Positions 37,054 to 47,175 of a stretch of DNA of 64,000 nucleotides are shown here, one piece after another (within the stretch, counting starts at the first letter, position 1; every line of letters starts with the position of its first letter). The translations under genes were made by a program, and so were the position numbers. The DNA comes from an uncultured Algibacter sp. Lineage in GTDB: Bacteria > Bacteroidota > Bacteroidia > Flavobacteriales > Flavobacteriaceae. The notes beneath the pieces are model-generated. The model was not told where the DNA came from and searched no databases. It saw only the letters and a program-made list of their open reading frames with translations. The stretch lies in NCBI GenBank assembly GCA_937958265.1, contig CALGNX010000020.1:1-64000 (forward strand), in the 5' to 3' direction.

Positions 37054-40000
37054 TTACTTTCGCATAACTTTAACATTCATTTCTTCAATTTTTTTATCAG
37101 ATAATGGCGAAGGTGCTCCAAAAAGTAAGTCTTCACTAGTTCCTGTTTTTGGGAATGCCATAACTTCTCTAATCGATGCTTTTTTCTCTAAAATCATCAT
37201 AAGTCGGTCCACACCCCAAGCAATACCGCCGTGCGGTGGTGTACCATAATGAAATGCTTTATACATGGTACCAACACTCTTCATCATTTCCTCTTTATTG
37301 TACCCCATATTTTTGTAAGTAGCTTCTAAAATTTCTGGTTTGTGTGCCCTTACGGAGCCACCACCAATTTCGTAACCATTTAAAATTAAATCATATTGTT
37401 GGGCAATAATACTTCCAATCTCATTTTCTTTACCATTTATGTGTTTGTTTAAATCGTAAATTGCGGGCATAGAAAATGGGTTATGGGTAAATGTCCAGCG
37501 GCCTTCATCTGTTTTTTCAAACATCGGAAAATCGATAACCCAGGCAGGTCTTAATTCCTTTGGGTTAATTAAACGTAGCATCTTTGCTAATTCTTGACGA
37601 ACCGCATCTAGTGCTTTGTTTGCAGTAGCATAATCTGCTGCAGAAAAGAATACAATATCGCCAACTTGTGCGTTGGTTTTCTTAATAATTCCTGCTGCTA
37701 TCTCTTCACCTAAAAACTTAATAATTGGAGATTGTAAATCGCTTTCATTAACAATAATGTAAGCCAAACCTCCAAGTCCATGACTTTGAGCTAAAGCCGT
37801 AAGTTTTTCAATTTGGCCTTTAGATAGGCGTTTACTACCTTGTTCTTCAGCAGAGACTTTAATGCATTTTACAATACCGCCTGCTTCAATAGGTTTGCTA
37901 AATACTTGAAAAGTAGTGTCTTTTACAATTTCAGTAATATCTTGGAGTTTTAATCCGAAACGTAAATCGGGACGGTCGCAACCATAACTATCCATGGCTT
38001 CTTTATAGGTGATAACTTCAAAGGGGCGTAAAATCCATTTTTTACCATATATTTTATTCACAATACCGTTAAACATTTCGGTATTTAAATCTATAATTTG
38101 TTGCATGCTGGCATAGGCCATTTCGATATCCAATTGTGTAAACTCCGGTTGGCGGTCGCCACGAGAATCTTCATCTCTAAAACAACGTGCCAGTTGAAAG
38201 TATTTCTCGTAACCAGAAACCATTAGCATTTGTTTAAATTGCTGCGGGGCTTGCGGTAGTGTGTAAAACGATCCTGCTTGTTTACGTGTTGGTACAATAA
38301 ATTCGCGGGCACCTTCATCGGTTCCGGCACTTAATATTGGTGTTTCAATTTCAAGGAAATCTTGCTCGTCTAAAATATCGCGCATTAATTTAATTACCTT
38401 ATGGCGATTAACAATAACACGTCGTACATCGTCATTTCTGTGGTCTAGGTATTTGTATTGAAAACGTACATTTTCATTTGTTTTTGTAGCGCGCTTTATT
38501 TCAAAAGGTAAGGTTTTAGAAAGGTTTAAAATTTCTAAATCTTTGGCTTCTAGTTCAATTTTACCGGTTCTTAAAGCTGTGTTGTAATCGTCTTCTTTTC
38601 GTTGAACAATGTTTCCTGTAACGGTGATAACCGATTCTGGCTTCAATTTTACTAAGTCGTCTAGATTAGCAAATGATTCTCGACTTAATCGCACCTGAAA
38701 AACCTGTGTACTAGAATCTCGTAAATCGATAAACATTAATTCACCATGATCGCGAACACTAGAAACCCAACCGGAGAATGTTACGGTTTCCGAAATATTG
38801 GCTTCAGATACATTAGAAATTACATGTGTTCTGTATTCATCTTTTATAACAATTGGTATTTCTGGAAGTACTTCTGTTTGTTTAGTTGCTGCTTGGTGGT
38901 TATAGGTTGTTGGTTGTTCGTTTCTGTTCTCTGTATTCAGTTTTTCGTCAACTTTGCCAGAAAGCGCATTTAAAATTCCTTCACGTATTACTTTTCCAGA
39001 AGCACCTTTACCAATAATAGCGATTACTTTTCCAACAAGAATACCAGCTTTACCTTGGTTTCCAGCTTTGATATCGTTGGAAATAGATTCATTATCTGAA
39101 ATCACTTTCCCAATAGCATTCTCAATTTGAGACTCCGAAATTGAGTTGTCTTCAAAATATTTGTTATAATTAAAGTCTTTATCTTTTAAGTAGGCTGTTA
39201 TTGCATTTTGAGCTAAAACTGAAGTGATTTTTTCATTTTTAAACAATTGAAAAATTTCAATTAAATGTTCTATGTTGTGAATATTAGCATAATCATCAGC
39301 ACCAATATTGTTAACTAAACTTTTTGCAACAAATGAGGGGGCTTTAATCACATTATTTATAGCAATAAAGGTTTTGGAGCGTAATGCATCTGCTGTAAAA
39401 AATTTGGCATCCTGCGGTAAAACGCCACCCGTAATTAGTATAGATTCTACTGCAAAGGGTAAGGTGCTTAAATCGACATTAATAGATTTAACAACATCTT
39501 TTATAGATACAAAAGGTAAATCTGGTTCGGAAATAAAGCGGTAGTCTGCTTCAAATTCCTTTTTACGCATGGTTTTGGTCTGCTTTAATTCTGCATCCCA
39601 AAGTACGGTAGTTTGATCTGGCCTAAAAGCTTTATTTTCTGTAAAGTAATTAAGTTGTTTCTCTATTTCTTCTTTTAAAGCATCGACCATAAACTTAAAT
39701 GAATTTAAGTTTTTTATTTCGGTACGCGGATTTAAATCTGTGCTGTTTTTTTTACGAAGCGATACCGAAACATCAGATTTAAATTCCCCTTTTTCAAGGT
39801 TGGCTTCTGAAATGCCTAAATTTTGAACAATACGTTGTATGTATTGTGCGTAGGTTGAAGCGTCCTCTATATTACGAATACAAGGTTCTGTAACAATTTC
39901 AATTAACGGTACACCAGCTTTATTAAAATCGACGAGCGATATTTTTTTCTCATGCATTAATTTAGCCGCATCTTCCTCAATATGTACTTGTGTTAAATGT

Positions 40001-40389
40001 ACGGTAAATTGTGAGCCATCGTTACGGAAGCAAGAAACTTCGCCATCTGGAATTATTGGGTTATGAAACTGTGTAATTTGAATATTCTTAGGGTTGTCTG
40101 GGTATTCATAATGTTTTCTATCCCAAGAAATAACGTTATTTTTAAAAGTAGATTTTACGGCTTTGCCAAAATAAATGGCCTTAGTTATAGCTTCTTTATT
40201 AATGGCTGGTAATACACCCATTTGCCCAGTACAAACCGAACATATGTTTTGGTTAGGTTGCTCTATCTCTTTGTTAGCGCAGGAACAAAATAATTTCGAT
40301 TTTGTATTTAGTCTAACATGTGTTTCTATGCCAATTACTAACTCTAATTGGTGTGTTTTAAGTAGTGCGTTTAATTGTTCCAATTCCAT
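37054..40389 (-). CDS. GatB::AspS fusion: amidotransferase subunit B fused to aspartyl-tRNA synthetase
   Basis: One uninterrupted 1111-aa frame encodes two complete enzymes. Residues 1 to about 480 are GatB, starting LELVIGIETHVRLNTKSKLFCSCANKE with zinc cysteines CSC...CSVC and the HYEYPDNPKNIQITQ and DFNKAGVPLIEIVTEP motifs. Its YqeY-like tail is also complete (GKVIREGILNALSG). About 33 residues of Asn/Gln/Thr-rich linker follow. Residues about 514-1111 are a full bacterial-type AspRS. It has an OB anticodon domain (GWVSSVRDHGELMFIDLRD), motif 2 CFRDEDSRGDRQPEFTQLD near residue 735, a GAD domain, and motif 3 GGIAWGVDRLMM near residue 1052. His548 in VRDHG matches His31 of the non-discriminating Pseudomonas enzyme. 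The product would charge tRNA-Asn with Asp and amidate it on one scaffold. It overlaps the gatA stop by 1 nt. Confidence 0.95.
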   Translation of the reverse strand: MELEQLNALLKTHQLELVIGIETHVRLNTKSKLFCSCANKEIEQPNQNICSVCTGQMGVLPAINKEAITKAIYFGKAVKSTFKNNVISWDRKHYEYPDNPKNIQITQFHNPIIPDGEVSCFRNDGSQFTVHLTQVHIEEDAAKLMHEKKISLVDFNKAGVPLIEIVTEPCIRNIEDASTYAQYIQRIVQNLGISEANLEKGEFKSDVSVSLRKKNSTDLNPRTEIKNLNSFKFMVDALKEEIEKQLNYFTENKAFRPDQTTVLWDAELKQTKTMRKKEFEADYRFISEPDLPFVSIKDVVKSINVDLSTLPFAVESILITGGVLPQDAKFFTADALRSKTFIAINNVIKAPSFVAKSLVNNIGADDYANIHNIEHLIEIFQLFKNEKITSVLAQNAITAYLKDKDFNYNKYFEDNSISESQIENAIGKVISDNESISNDIKAGNQGKAGILVGKVIAIIGKGASGKVIREGILNALSGKVDEKLNTENRNEQPTTYNHQAATKQTEVLPEIPIVIKDEYRTHVISNVSEANISETVTFSGWVSSVRDHGELMFIDLRDSSTQVFQVRLSRESFANLDDLVKLKPESVITVTGNIVQRKEDDYNTALRTGKIELEAKDLEILNLSKTLPFEIKRATKTNENVRFQYKYLDHRNDDVRRVIVNRHKVIKLMRDILDEQDFLEIETPILSAGTDEGAREFIVPTRKQAGSFYTLPQAPQQFKQMLMVSGYEKYFQLARCFRDEDSRGDRQPEFTQLDIEMAYASMQQIIDLNTEMFNGIVNKIYGKKWILRPFEVITYKEAMDSYGCDRPDLRFGLKLQDITEIVKDTTFQVFSKPIEAGGIVKCIKVSAEEQGSKRLSKGQIEKLTALAQSHGLGGLAYIIVNESDLQSPIIKFLGEEIAAGIIKKTNAQVGDIVFFSAADYATANKALDAVRQELAKMLRLINPKELRPAWVIDFPMFEKTDEGRWTFTHNPFSMPAIYDLNKHINGKENEIGSIIAQQYDLILNGYEIGGGSVRAHKPEILEATYKNMGYNKEEMMKSVGTMYKAFHYGTPPHGGIAWGVDRLMMILEKKASIREVMAFPKTGTSEDLLFGAPSPLSDKKIEEMNVKVMRK

Positions 40390-41789
40390 TATAGTGTGTC
40401 TTTTAAGAAGTTAGCAAACTTCAAAACAAGTGTCTCGTTATTTTTTGCTGCTGTAATTTGTAAGCCAGTTGTTGTGCCTTGCGGAATGGTTAGTGTAGGC
40501 AGTTGCCCCAAACTAAAACCAACTGTGTAAGCATCTGATAAGTACATGGCATGTGGGTTTTTTAAGCTATCTCCAATTTTTGGTGGTACATTTGGTGTAA
40601 CTGGTGATATGATGATATCGACCGCCTTAAAATCGTTTTCGAAATTTTTAGATATAGCATCGCGAAGTGCTAAGCCTTTTAAATAAATAGCATCTGAAAA
40701 TCCTTGTGATAATACTTGATTTCCGCCAACAATCCTACGTTTTGATTCTTCTGAAAAGTTTTCGGATCGCGTTACGGAATAGGTCTCTTTTAAGTTGTCG
40801 CCTTCAATCCGATTTCCATAATTGGTGCCGTCTAACCTTGATAGATTCGAGGCTGTTTCAGCCATTGCTAAGGTGTAGTATGTGGATACTAAAGTTTCAG
40901 ACTCAAAGAAATCTAAAGCCTTTACGGTAATGCCTTTTGCTTTTATTTTTTCTATGGTTTCAAGAAAATCTGATTTTACTTTAGCATCAATAGCATCATT
41001 TTCTATAAAATTTTTGAAATAACCTATAGTTTTAATTTGTGTTGAATTTGAAATACTATCCTGAGGTATTTCATGGGAAGCGTAAGTGGTTTGATCCTTA
41101 ATATCTTTACCACTTATGGCGTTTAATACAATGCGAATATCTTCAATAGATTTTGCAATTGGCCCAACACAATCTGTAGAGGAGGCGTAAGCCATTAATC
41201 CAAAACGCGAAATACGACCGTAGGTTGGTTTTAAGCCATACACATTATTGTAACCAGCAGGCTGGCGTACAGAGCCGCCGGTATCGCCGCCAATTGAAAA
41301 AACAGTATAATCTTTTGCGACATTAACAGCAGAGCCACCACTAGAACCACCACTAACTAAATTGGGGTTGTGTGCATTTTTTACAGCGCCAAAAATAGTA
41401 TTTTCAGACGAAGAGCCGTGCCCAAAACTATCTCCGTTTTCCTTTACTAACGGTATCGCGCCAGCATCTAATAATTTTTGAATTGCCGTTGCTGTGTAAG
41501 CCGATTTGTATTTTTTAAGTAAATCTGAACTTGCTGTTGTGTATGTGCCCTGCAGCATGTAAACATCTTTAATGCCAAAAGGGATACCCTCTAGCAAACC
41601 AATGGTTTCTCCTTTAGCAATTTTTAAGTCTACTTTTGCTGCTAATTCCAAGGCTGTTTTATCCAATAAGGCATTTACCGTATTGTGCGTGTTTTGTTTT
41701 AATAAATCTAAACGTTGTTGTATTAGTGCTGTACAAGTGATGTCTTGATTTATCAATTGTTTATGTATGGTTTGTATTTGAGAACTCAT
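40389..41789 (-). CDS. gatA: Asp-tRNA(Asn)/Glu-tRNA(Gln) amidotransferase subunit A
   Basis: A 466-aa amidase-signature enzyme that releases ammonia from glutamine for GatB. The catalytic triad is visible. Lys lies in GIPFGIKDVYML near residue 73, the cis-Ser in VSGGSSGGSAVNVA near residue 148, and the nucleophile Ser in SIGGDTGGSVRQPAGYNNVYGLKPTYGRISRFG near residue 172. It lies 2 bp after gatC and its stop overlaps the gatB::aspS start (TAATG). The three are therefore translationally coupled. Confidence 0.95.
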   Translation of the reverse strand: MSSQIQTIHKQLINQDITCTALIQQRLDLLKQNTHNTVNALLDKTALELAAKVDLKIAKGETIGLLEGIPFGIKDVYMLQGTYTTASSDLLKKYKSAYTATAIQKLLDAGAIPLVKENGDSFGHGSSSENTIFGAVKNAHNPNLVSGGSSGGSAVNVAKDYTVFSIGGDTGGSVRQPAGYNNVYGLKPTYGRISRFGLMAYASSTDCVGPIAKSIEDIRIVLNAISGKDIKDQTTYASHEIPQDSISNSTQIKTIGYFKNFIENDAIDAKVKSDFLETIEKIKAKGITVKALDFFESETLVSTYYTLAMAETASNLSRLDGTNYGNRIEGDNLKETYSVTRSENFSEESKRRIVGGNQVLSQGFSDAIYLKGLALRDAISKNFENDFKAVDIIISPVTPNVPPKIGDSLKNPHAMYLSDAYTVGFSLGQLPTLTIPQGTTTGLQITAAKNNETLVLKFANFLKDTL

Positions 41790-41791
41790 AT

Positions 41792-42058
41792 TTATTCTTC
41801 TATAACTTTAGAAACTACTAAATAGCCGTTTTTTGATTTTGGAAAGTTTTCAATAATAATTTGCTTTTCTAAAGCAGAGCTGTTAATAACTGTATCTGCT
41901 CTTAAATCGTCTAAAAATAAAGCATTATTATGACTCGCATTATTCAAATTATTATTTGTGTTGGCCTTTTTAATAACCTCAAATAACTTGTTTACAGCCT
42001 CACTAGGCTGTGCGTCTTTAATACTTGACAATACGTCAACTGTCATAATTTTACTCAT
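41792..42058 (-). CDS. gatC: Asp-tRNA(Asn)/Glu-tRNA(Gln) amidotransferase subunit C
   Basis: An 88-aa protein in the gatC position of a gatC-gatA-gatB operon. LFEVIKKANTNNNLNNASHNNALFLDDLRADTVINSS fits the C-terminal belt region (usually LRxDxV) that wraps around GatA and GatB. The N-terminal helical half is short and diverged compared with the usual 95-100 aa, so the call rests partly on position. It is the first gene after a leader of about 230 nt containing an Asn-rich ORF and an intrinsic terminator. Confidence 0.85.
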   Translation of the reverse strand: MSKIMTVDVLSSIKDAQPSEAVNKLFEVIKKANTNNNLNNASHNNALFLDDLRADTVINSSALEKQIIIENFPKSKNGYLVVSKVIEE

Positions 42059-42163
42059 GTCTCTATTTTTATAATTATTAATGCCTAATTTTTTGTTAGG
42101 TATTTTCTTTTTTACCTCGTATTTAAGGGAGGTATGAATTATTTCTGTAATTTTTGAAGGGTA

Positions 42164-42195
42164 ATAAAAAAGCCTTCCAAATTTTGGAAGGCTTT
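42164..42195 (-). terminator. Attenuator terminator in the gatCAB-aspS leader
   Basis: On the minus strand a 10-bp perfect stem AAAGCCTTCC/GGAAGGCTTT (42195-42186 with 42178-42169; loop about 7 nt, partly self-pairing) runs into TTTTTTATT. It is about 110 nt before the gatC start, and I see no TAnnTTTG box between it and gatC. Its left arm can alternatively pair with an upstream GGAAGGTT (see antiterminator). Confidence 0.85.
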
Positions 42196-42212
42196 ATATT
42201 TTTATAAACAAC

Positions 42213-42239
42213 AACCTTCCGGATCCTATATGTTAGGAT
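42213..42239 (-). promoter_or_regulatory. Antiterminator and pause-hairpin segments of the Asn attenuator
   Basis: On the minus strand ATCCTA (42239-42234) and TAGGAT (42228-42223) form a 6-bp hairpin with a 5-nt loop at the end of the leader ORF. GGAAGGTT (42220-42213) can pair over 8 positions, including one G-U, with AGCCTTCC of the terminator's left arm, preventing the terminator. GGAAGGTT begins about 6 nt past the leader stop, where a ribosome at the stop codon would cover it. These are the segments expected of a trp/his-type attenuator. Confidence 0.7.
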
Positions 42240-42273
42240 TATTGAAATTATTATTATTAAAATTTATTTTCAT
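42226..42273 (-). CDS. Asn-rich leader peptide (15 codons) of the gatCAB-aspS operon
   Basis: ATG to TAG encodes MKINFNNNNFNNPNI. Eight of 15 residues are Asn (seven AAT, one AAC), with a run of four at positions 6-9, and there is no Asp, Glu or Gln codon. It starts 17 nt after a TATATTTG promoter box and its stop codon lies inside the first leader hairpin. A ribosome starved of Asn-tRNA would stall on codons 6-9. This would leave the antiterminator free and allow transcription into gatC. A fast ribosome reaching the stop would cover it and permit termination. In an AT-rich genome a run of AAT can arise by chance; the case rests on the ordered combination of promoter, ORF, alternative stems and the matching operon function. 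Confidence 0.72.
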   Translation of the reverse strand: MKINFNNNNFNNPNI

Positions 42274-42290
42274 AGCAATATTCTTATGCT

Positions 42291-42298
42291 CAAATATA
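42291..42298 (-). promoter_or_regulatory. -7 promoter element of the gat operon leader
   Basis: TATATTTG on the minus strand matches TAnnTTTG exactly. The transcript would start near 42286, giving a terminated RNA of about 120 nt or the full gatCAB-aspS mRNA. A -33 TTG is not evident (TTAATC lies at about that spacing). Confidence 0.6.
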
Positions 42299-42880
42299 TG
42301 CAGAATAAAAAGATTAAGCACTGTTTTTAGAAAGATCATACCTTTATTGTCAAATTATTAAAAAAAATAAAGCAATGTTATAGTATGTTTAAACTATTTG
42401 AATGAATTTGGTTTTGTAGGTGAGTTGTAATTTTAAAATTATATTAAATTACTTTTCCAAAAGAAATTGGTTGACATTTTTTTTTGTAAGCTATCTAGTT
42501 TTAGATCATTTTCTTGAAATAAGGAAAAATAGTAAAAAGGTTTTAGCGTTTTTGAAGTAAAAATTTTGTGTTGTGCTGTGTTGAAATTTAATTTTTAAGG
42601 CAGTTTGAGTTTTTTTGTTGTATTGAGCCTTGATGAAAAAAGGCGAAACTTAATTTAAGGTGGTTTTTAGGAGGTTTAAGAGGTTATTTTAAAATTAATA
42701 AATGTTGATAATTTTGTTTGCACTTCCTTTAAATCCGTTTTTAAAATGCTAATATTTTGTATATTTGGCTGTCTACGAATAGCTGCCTTGAGGTGTCTTT
42801 TTTGTGTAATTAGGTTGTTTTACAACGGTTAATAGTTTTTTGTTGGCCCGTTGTAGTTAGCCAATATGTAGTAACCAGTT
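42299..42880. other. Intergenic, no gene seen
   Basis: AT-rich divergent region between the gat leader and gyrB. TATATTTG at 42760-42767 (plus) is a candidate -7 box for a long gyrB leader of about 250 nt that would include repeat copy C. No ORF or known RNA is recognised. Confidence 0.4.
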
Positions 42881-42881
42881 A

Positions 42882-42969
42882 GCGTTAGGGTTTGCAGTGG
42901 AAAGCCCACAGCCTGACGCAGGAAGTGCGAGGACTTGAAGCGTAAAGCCCGACCCTTGTGGTAACGCCC
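42882..42969 (+). repeat. Dispersed intergenic repeat, copy C (compact form)
   Basis: The shortest copy, 88 bp. It reads GCGTTAGGGTTTGCAGTGG, AAAGCCCACAGCC, GTGCGAGGACTTGAAGCGT, AAAGCCCGACCC and GGTAACGCCC. The outer gcgtta/taacgc can pair. It is about 56 bp before the gyrB start and on its strand. It is the best reference for the family consensus. Confidence 0.9.
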
Positions 42970-43019
42970 AAATATTATGGGGTTGGTTTTAATAATAGTA
43001 ATAAAATTAAATACGGTAA

Positions 43020-44975
<1,956 letters not shown>

Positions 44976-44997
44976 TTAAGTTAGTGTACGCATATTT

Positions 44998-45041
44998 TAA
45001 AAACCTCTATCCGTATTAATATGGTTTAGAGGTTTTTTTTG
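44998..45041 (+). terminator. Terminator of gyrB
   Basis: The stem AAAAACCTCTA/TAGAGGTTTTT has a 17-nt loop and is followed by TTTTTT. Confidence 0.85.
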
Positions 45042-45199
45042 TAAATAACAATAAATTACAACGTGTTTTTAATCTTATAATTCGTTTCAGCCTTTTTTAA
45101 TTTGTAAATTAGCAGGAAAATATTGGGCGAAAATTTTAAATTTATTTTTTTGAAAAAAGTAGCTTATCACATAATTTATAAATCTTAAAAAAAAGTAGA

Positions 45200-46126
45200 A
45201 TGAAAGTAACCGTAGTAGGAGCAGGAGCAGTTGGTGCAAGTTGTGCAGAGTATATTGCTATAAAAAACTTCGCAGCAGAAGTTGTATTGTTAGATATTAA
45301 AGAAGGCTTTGCTGAAGGTAAAGCTATGGATTTAATGCAATGTGCATCCTTAAATGGTTTTGATACTAAAATCACAGGGGTAACTAACGATTATAGCAAA
45401 ACTGCAAATAGTGATATTTGTGTTATTACTTCTGGTATTCCGCGTAAACCAGGTATGACGCGCGAAGAGTTAATAGGTATTAACGCAGGTATTGTAAAAA
45501 CTGTATCATCAAGCTTATTGGAGCACTCTCCAAATATGGTGCTTATTGTGGTTAGTAACCCAATGGATACAATGACGTACTTAGCACATAAAACATTAGA
45601 TATTCCTAAAAACAGGATTATTGGTATGGGTGGCGCTCTAGATTCGGCACGTTTTAAATACAGATTAGCAGAAGCTATGGAAGCACCAATTAGCGATATT
45701 GATGGTATGGTAATAGGTGGTCATAGTGATAAAGGTATGGTGCCTTTAACTAGCCACGCGACTAGAAACAGTATTAGAGTTTCTGAGTTTTTAAGCGAAG
45801 AGCGTTTGGAGCAAGTTGCTGCCGATACTAAAGTTGGTGGTGCAACGCTTACAGGTTTGTTAGGAACTTCGGCTTGGTATGCGCCAGGTGCTGCAGTAAG
45901 TGGTTTAGTACAGGCTATTGCTTGTGACCAAAAGAAAATGTTTCCATGTTCTACATTTTTAGAAGGTGAATATGGTTTAAGTGATATTTGTATTGGTGTA
46001 CCTGTAATTTTAGGGAAAAACGGAATTGAGCGTATTGTGGACATTCCTTTAAGTGATGCCGAAAAAGCACACATGAAAGCAAGCGCAGAAGGGGTTGCAA
46101 AAACTAACGGTTTGTTAGAGCTGTAA
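45200..46126 (+). CDS. mdh: Malate dehydrogenase
   Basis: A 308-aa NAD-dependent malate dehydrogenase of the lactate-dehydrogenase-like type, acting in the TCA cycle. The Rossmann motif VVGAGAVGASCAEYIA is at residues 5-20. The substrate Arg loop is GIPRKPGMTREELIGIN near residue 80. The catalytic His is in VIGGHSDKGMVPLTS near residue 175. It is monocistronic, with a terminator after it. Confidence 0.96.
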   Translation: MKVTVVGAGAVGASCAEYIAIKNFAAEVVLLDIKEGFAEGKAMDLMQCASLNGFDTKITGVTNDYSKTANSDICVITSGIPRKPGMTREELIGINAGIVKTVSSSLLEHSPNMVLIVVSNPMDTMTYLAHKTLDIPKNRIIGMGGALDSARFKYRLAEAMEAPISDIDGMVIGGHSDKGMVPLTSHATRNSIRVSEFLSEERLEQVAADTKVGGATLTGLLGTSAWYAPGAAVSGLVQAIACDQKKMFPCSTFLEGEYGLSDICIGVPVILGKNGIERIVDIPLSDAEKAHMKASAEGVAKTNGLLEL

Positions 46127-46141
46127 CTTACTATAAAAAAA

Positions 46142-46183
46142 AAGGAAGGGCTATCTATTTATTTAGGTAGCCTTTTTTTTGTG
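46142..46183 (+). terminator. Terminator of mdh
   Basis: GGCTATCTA pairs with TAGGTAGCC (one G-U pair), with an A-run before and TTTTTTTT after. Confidence 0.85.
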
Positions 46184-46353
46184 CTTAAAAAAAGCTAATA
46201 TTTAATATGATTGCCGGAACATATTATATCTATTATGCGTTTGATTTTTTACAAAAAAAATATATTGGTAAGTCGTATTTGCTTTAGTATTAGTCGCTTA
46301 ATTTATGGCTTAATCGGTTTTAAATATAATACATCAAATACATATATTTTCTC

Positions 46354-46361
46354 TATATTTG
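46354..46361 (+). promoter_or_regulatory. -7 element 4 nt before the next start
   Basis: TATATTTG matches TAnnTTTG. The ATG at 46366 would be at or next to the transcription start, implying a leaderless mRNA. No -33 TTG is clear. Confidence 0.5.
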
Positions 46362-46365
46362 GCGC

Positions 46366-46977
46366 ATGTTTGTAAGATGGTGTATTAGTGTTTTAATTTT
46401 TAGCTTAACCTTATTTGGTGTTGTTTCGCAGCAGCAATTGCAGGTAGCTAATCAAGAAATTGTATTGCAATTTCAAAATGCTAAGTTAACCTCGCCAGAA
46501 ACAGCGTATACTGTAGGGAGCCTTAAACAGCAGTTAGAGGGGTTGGGTGCTAAAAATATTAATGTACACTCTCAAGGTAATAGTAAATTAAAAATCACAT
46601 ATTATAGTAGTGTTAATGTTGTACGCATTAAGCAAATACTAGAAACTACTGGTGCACTAGAGCCTGTAAATGTTAAGAGAAAAGCAGAAAAACTTCCTTT
46701 TAAAAACACTTATATTAGTTATAATTTGGATGTTTTTGAAATACAACAAAACATAAATTCAGGAGGCGATTTAGATGGTACTGTTGTATTGGTTTTAGAT
46801 GTAAAAAGTGATCGTTTTTTCAATTCAAACCAACTATTTTTAAGTAGTTTATTATATACACATCAAGATTGTAGTACAGCAGTGGCTTATAAAGTTGGTA
46901 AGGACATTGCTATACATATAAGTAATGCATTACATACTATCCCCGAGGTAAGGGCTGGCCCCAGTGTTAAAGTATAA
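46366..46977 (+). CDS. Exported protein of unknown function
   Basis: A 203-aa protein with an N-terminal hydrophobic segment (CISVLIFSLTLFGVV) that looks like a signal peptide or anchor, ending near VSQQ. The remaining 180 residues are mixed alpha/beta (LQFQNAKLTSPETAYTVGSLKQQLEGLGAKNINVHSQGNSKLKITYYSSVNVVRIKQIL), and the first half resembles a small ferredoxin-like fold. I do not recognise the family. It lies between mdh and secDF, which has its own promoter, so the genes may be unrelated. Confidence 0.7.
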   Translation: MFVRWCISVLIFSLTLFGVVSQQQLQVANQEIVLQFQNAKLTSPETAYTVGSLKQQLEGLGAKNINVHSQGNSKLKITYYSSVNVVRIKQILETTGALEPVNVKRKAEKLPFKNTYISYNLDVFEIQQNINSGGDLDGTVVLVLDVKSDRFFNSNQLFLSSLLYTHQDCSTAVAYKVGKDIAIHISNALHTIPEVRAGPSVKV

Positions 46978-47095
46978 AAAGGTATATTTTAATACAATAG
47001 AAACGTTTTTAACGATACCTTTTTTAATAAATAAAGCGAGTTAATACTTTAACTATTTATAGTACTCTAAAAAAAACCACATTTAAAAATTAAAA

Positions 47096-47126
47096 TTGTC
47101 AAACAATTTAGCAAATTCTATATTTG
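47096..47126 (+). promoter_or_regulatory. Promoter of secDF
   Basis: TTG (47096-47098), a 20-nt spacer and TATATTTG (47119-47126) form a full flavobacterial consensus. It predicts a leader of about 45 nt. Confidence 0.7.
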
Positions 47127-47175
47127 CGCGCTTGAAAATATTCAAGTTTTAAAATTTGACATTAAAAAATACAAC

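Noticed and set aside
42082-42104. Small hairpin GCCTAA/TTAGGT followed by a T-rich run on the plus strand, just before gatC
   Set aside because: Five to six base pairs only, and no plus-strand gene precedes it. On the minus strand it has no T-run, so it is not a second attenuator.
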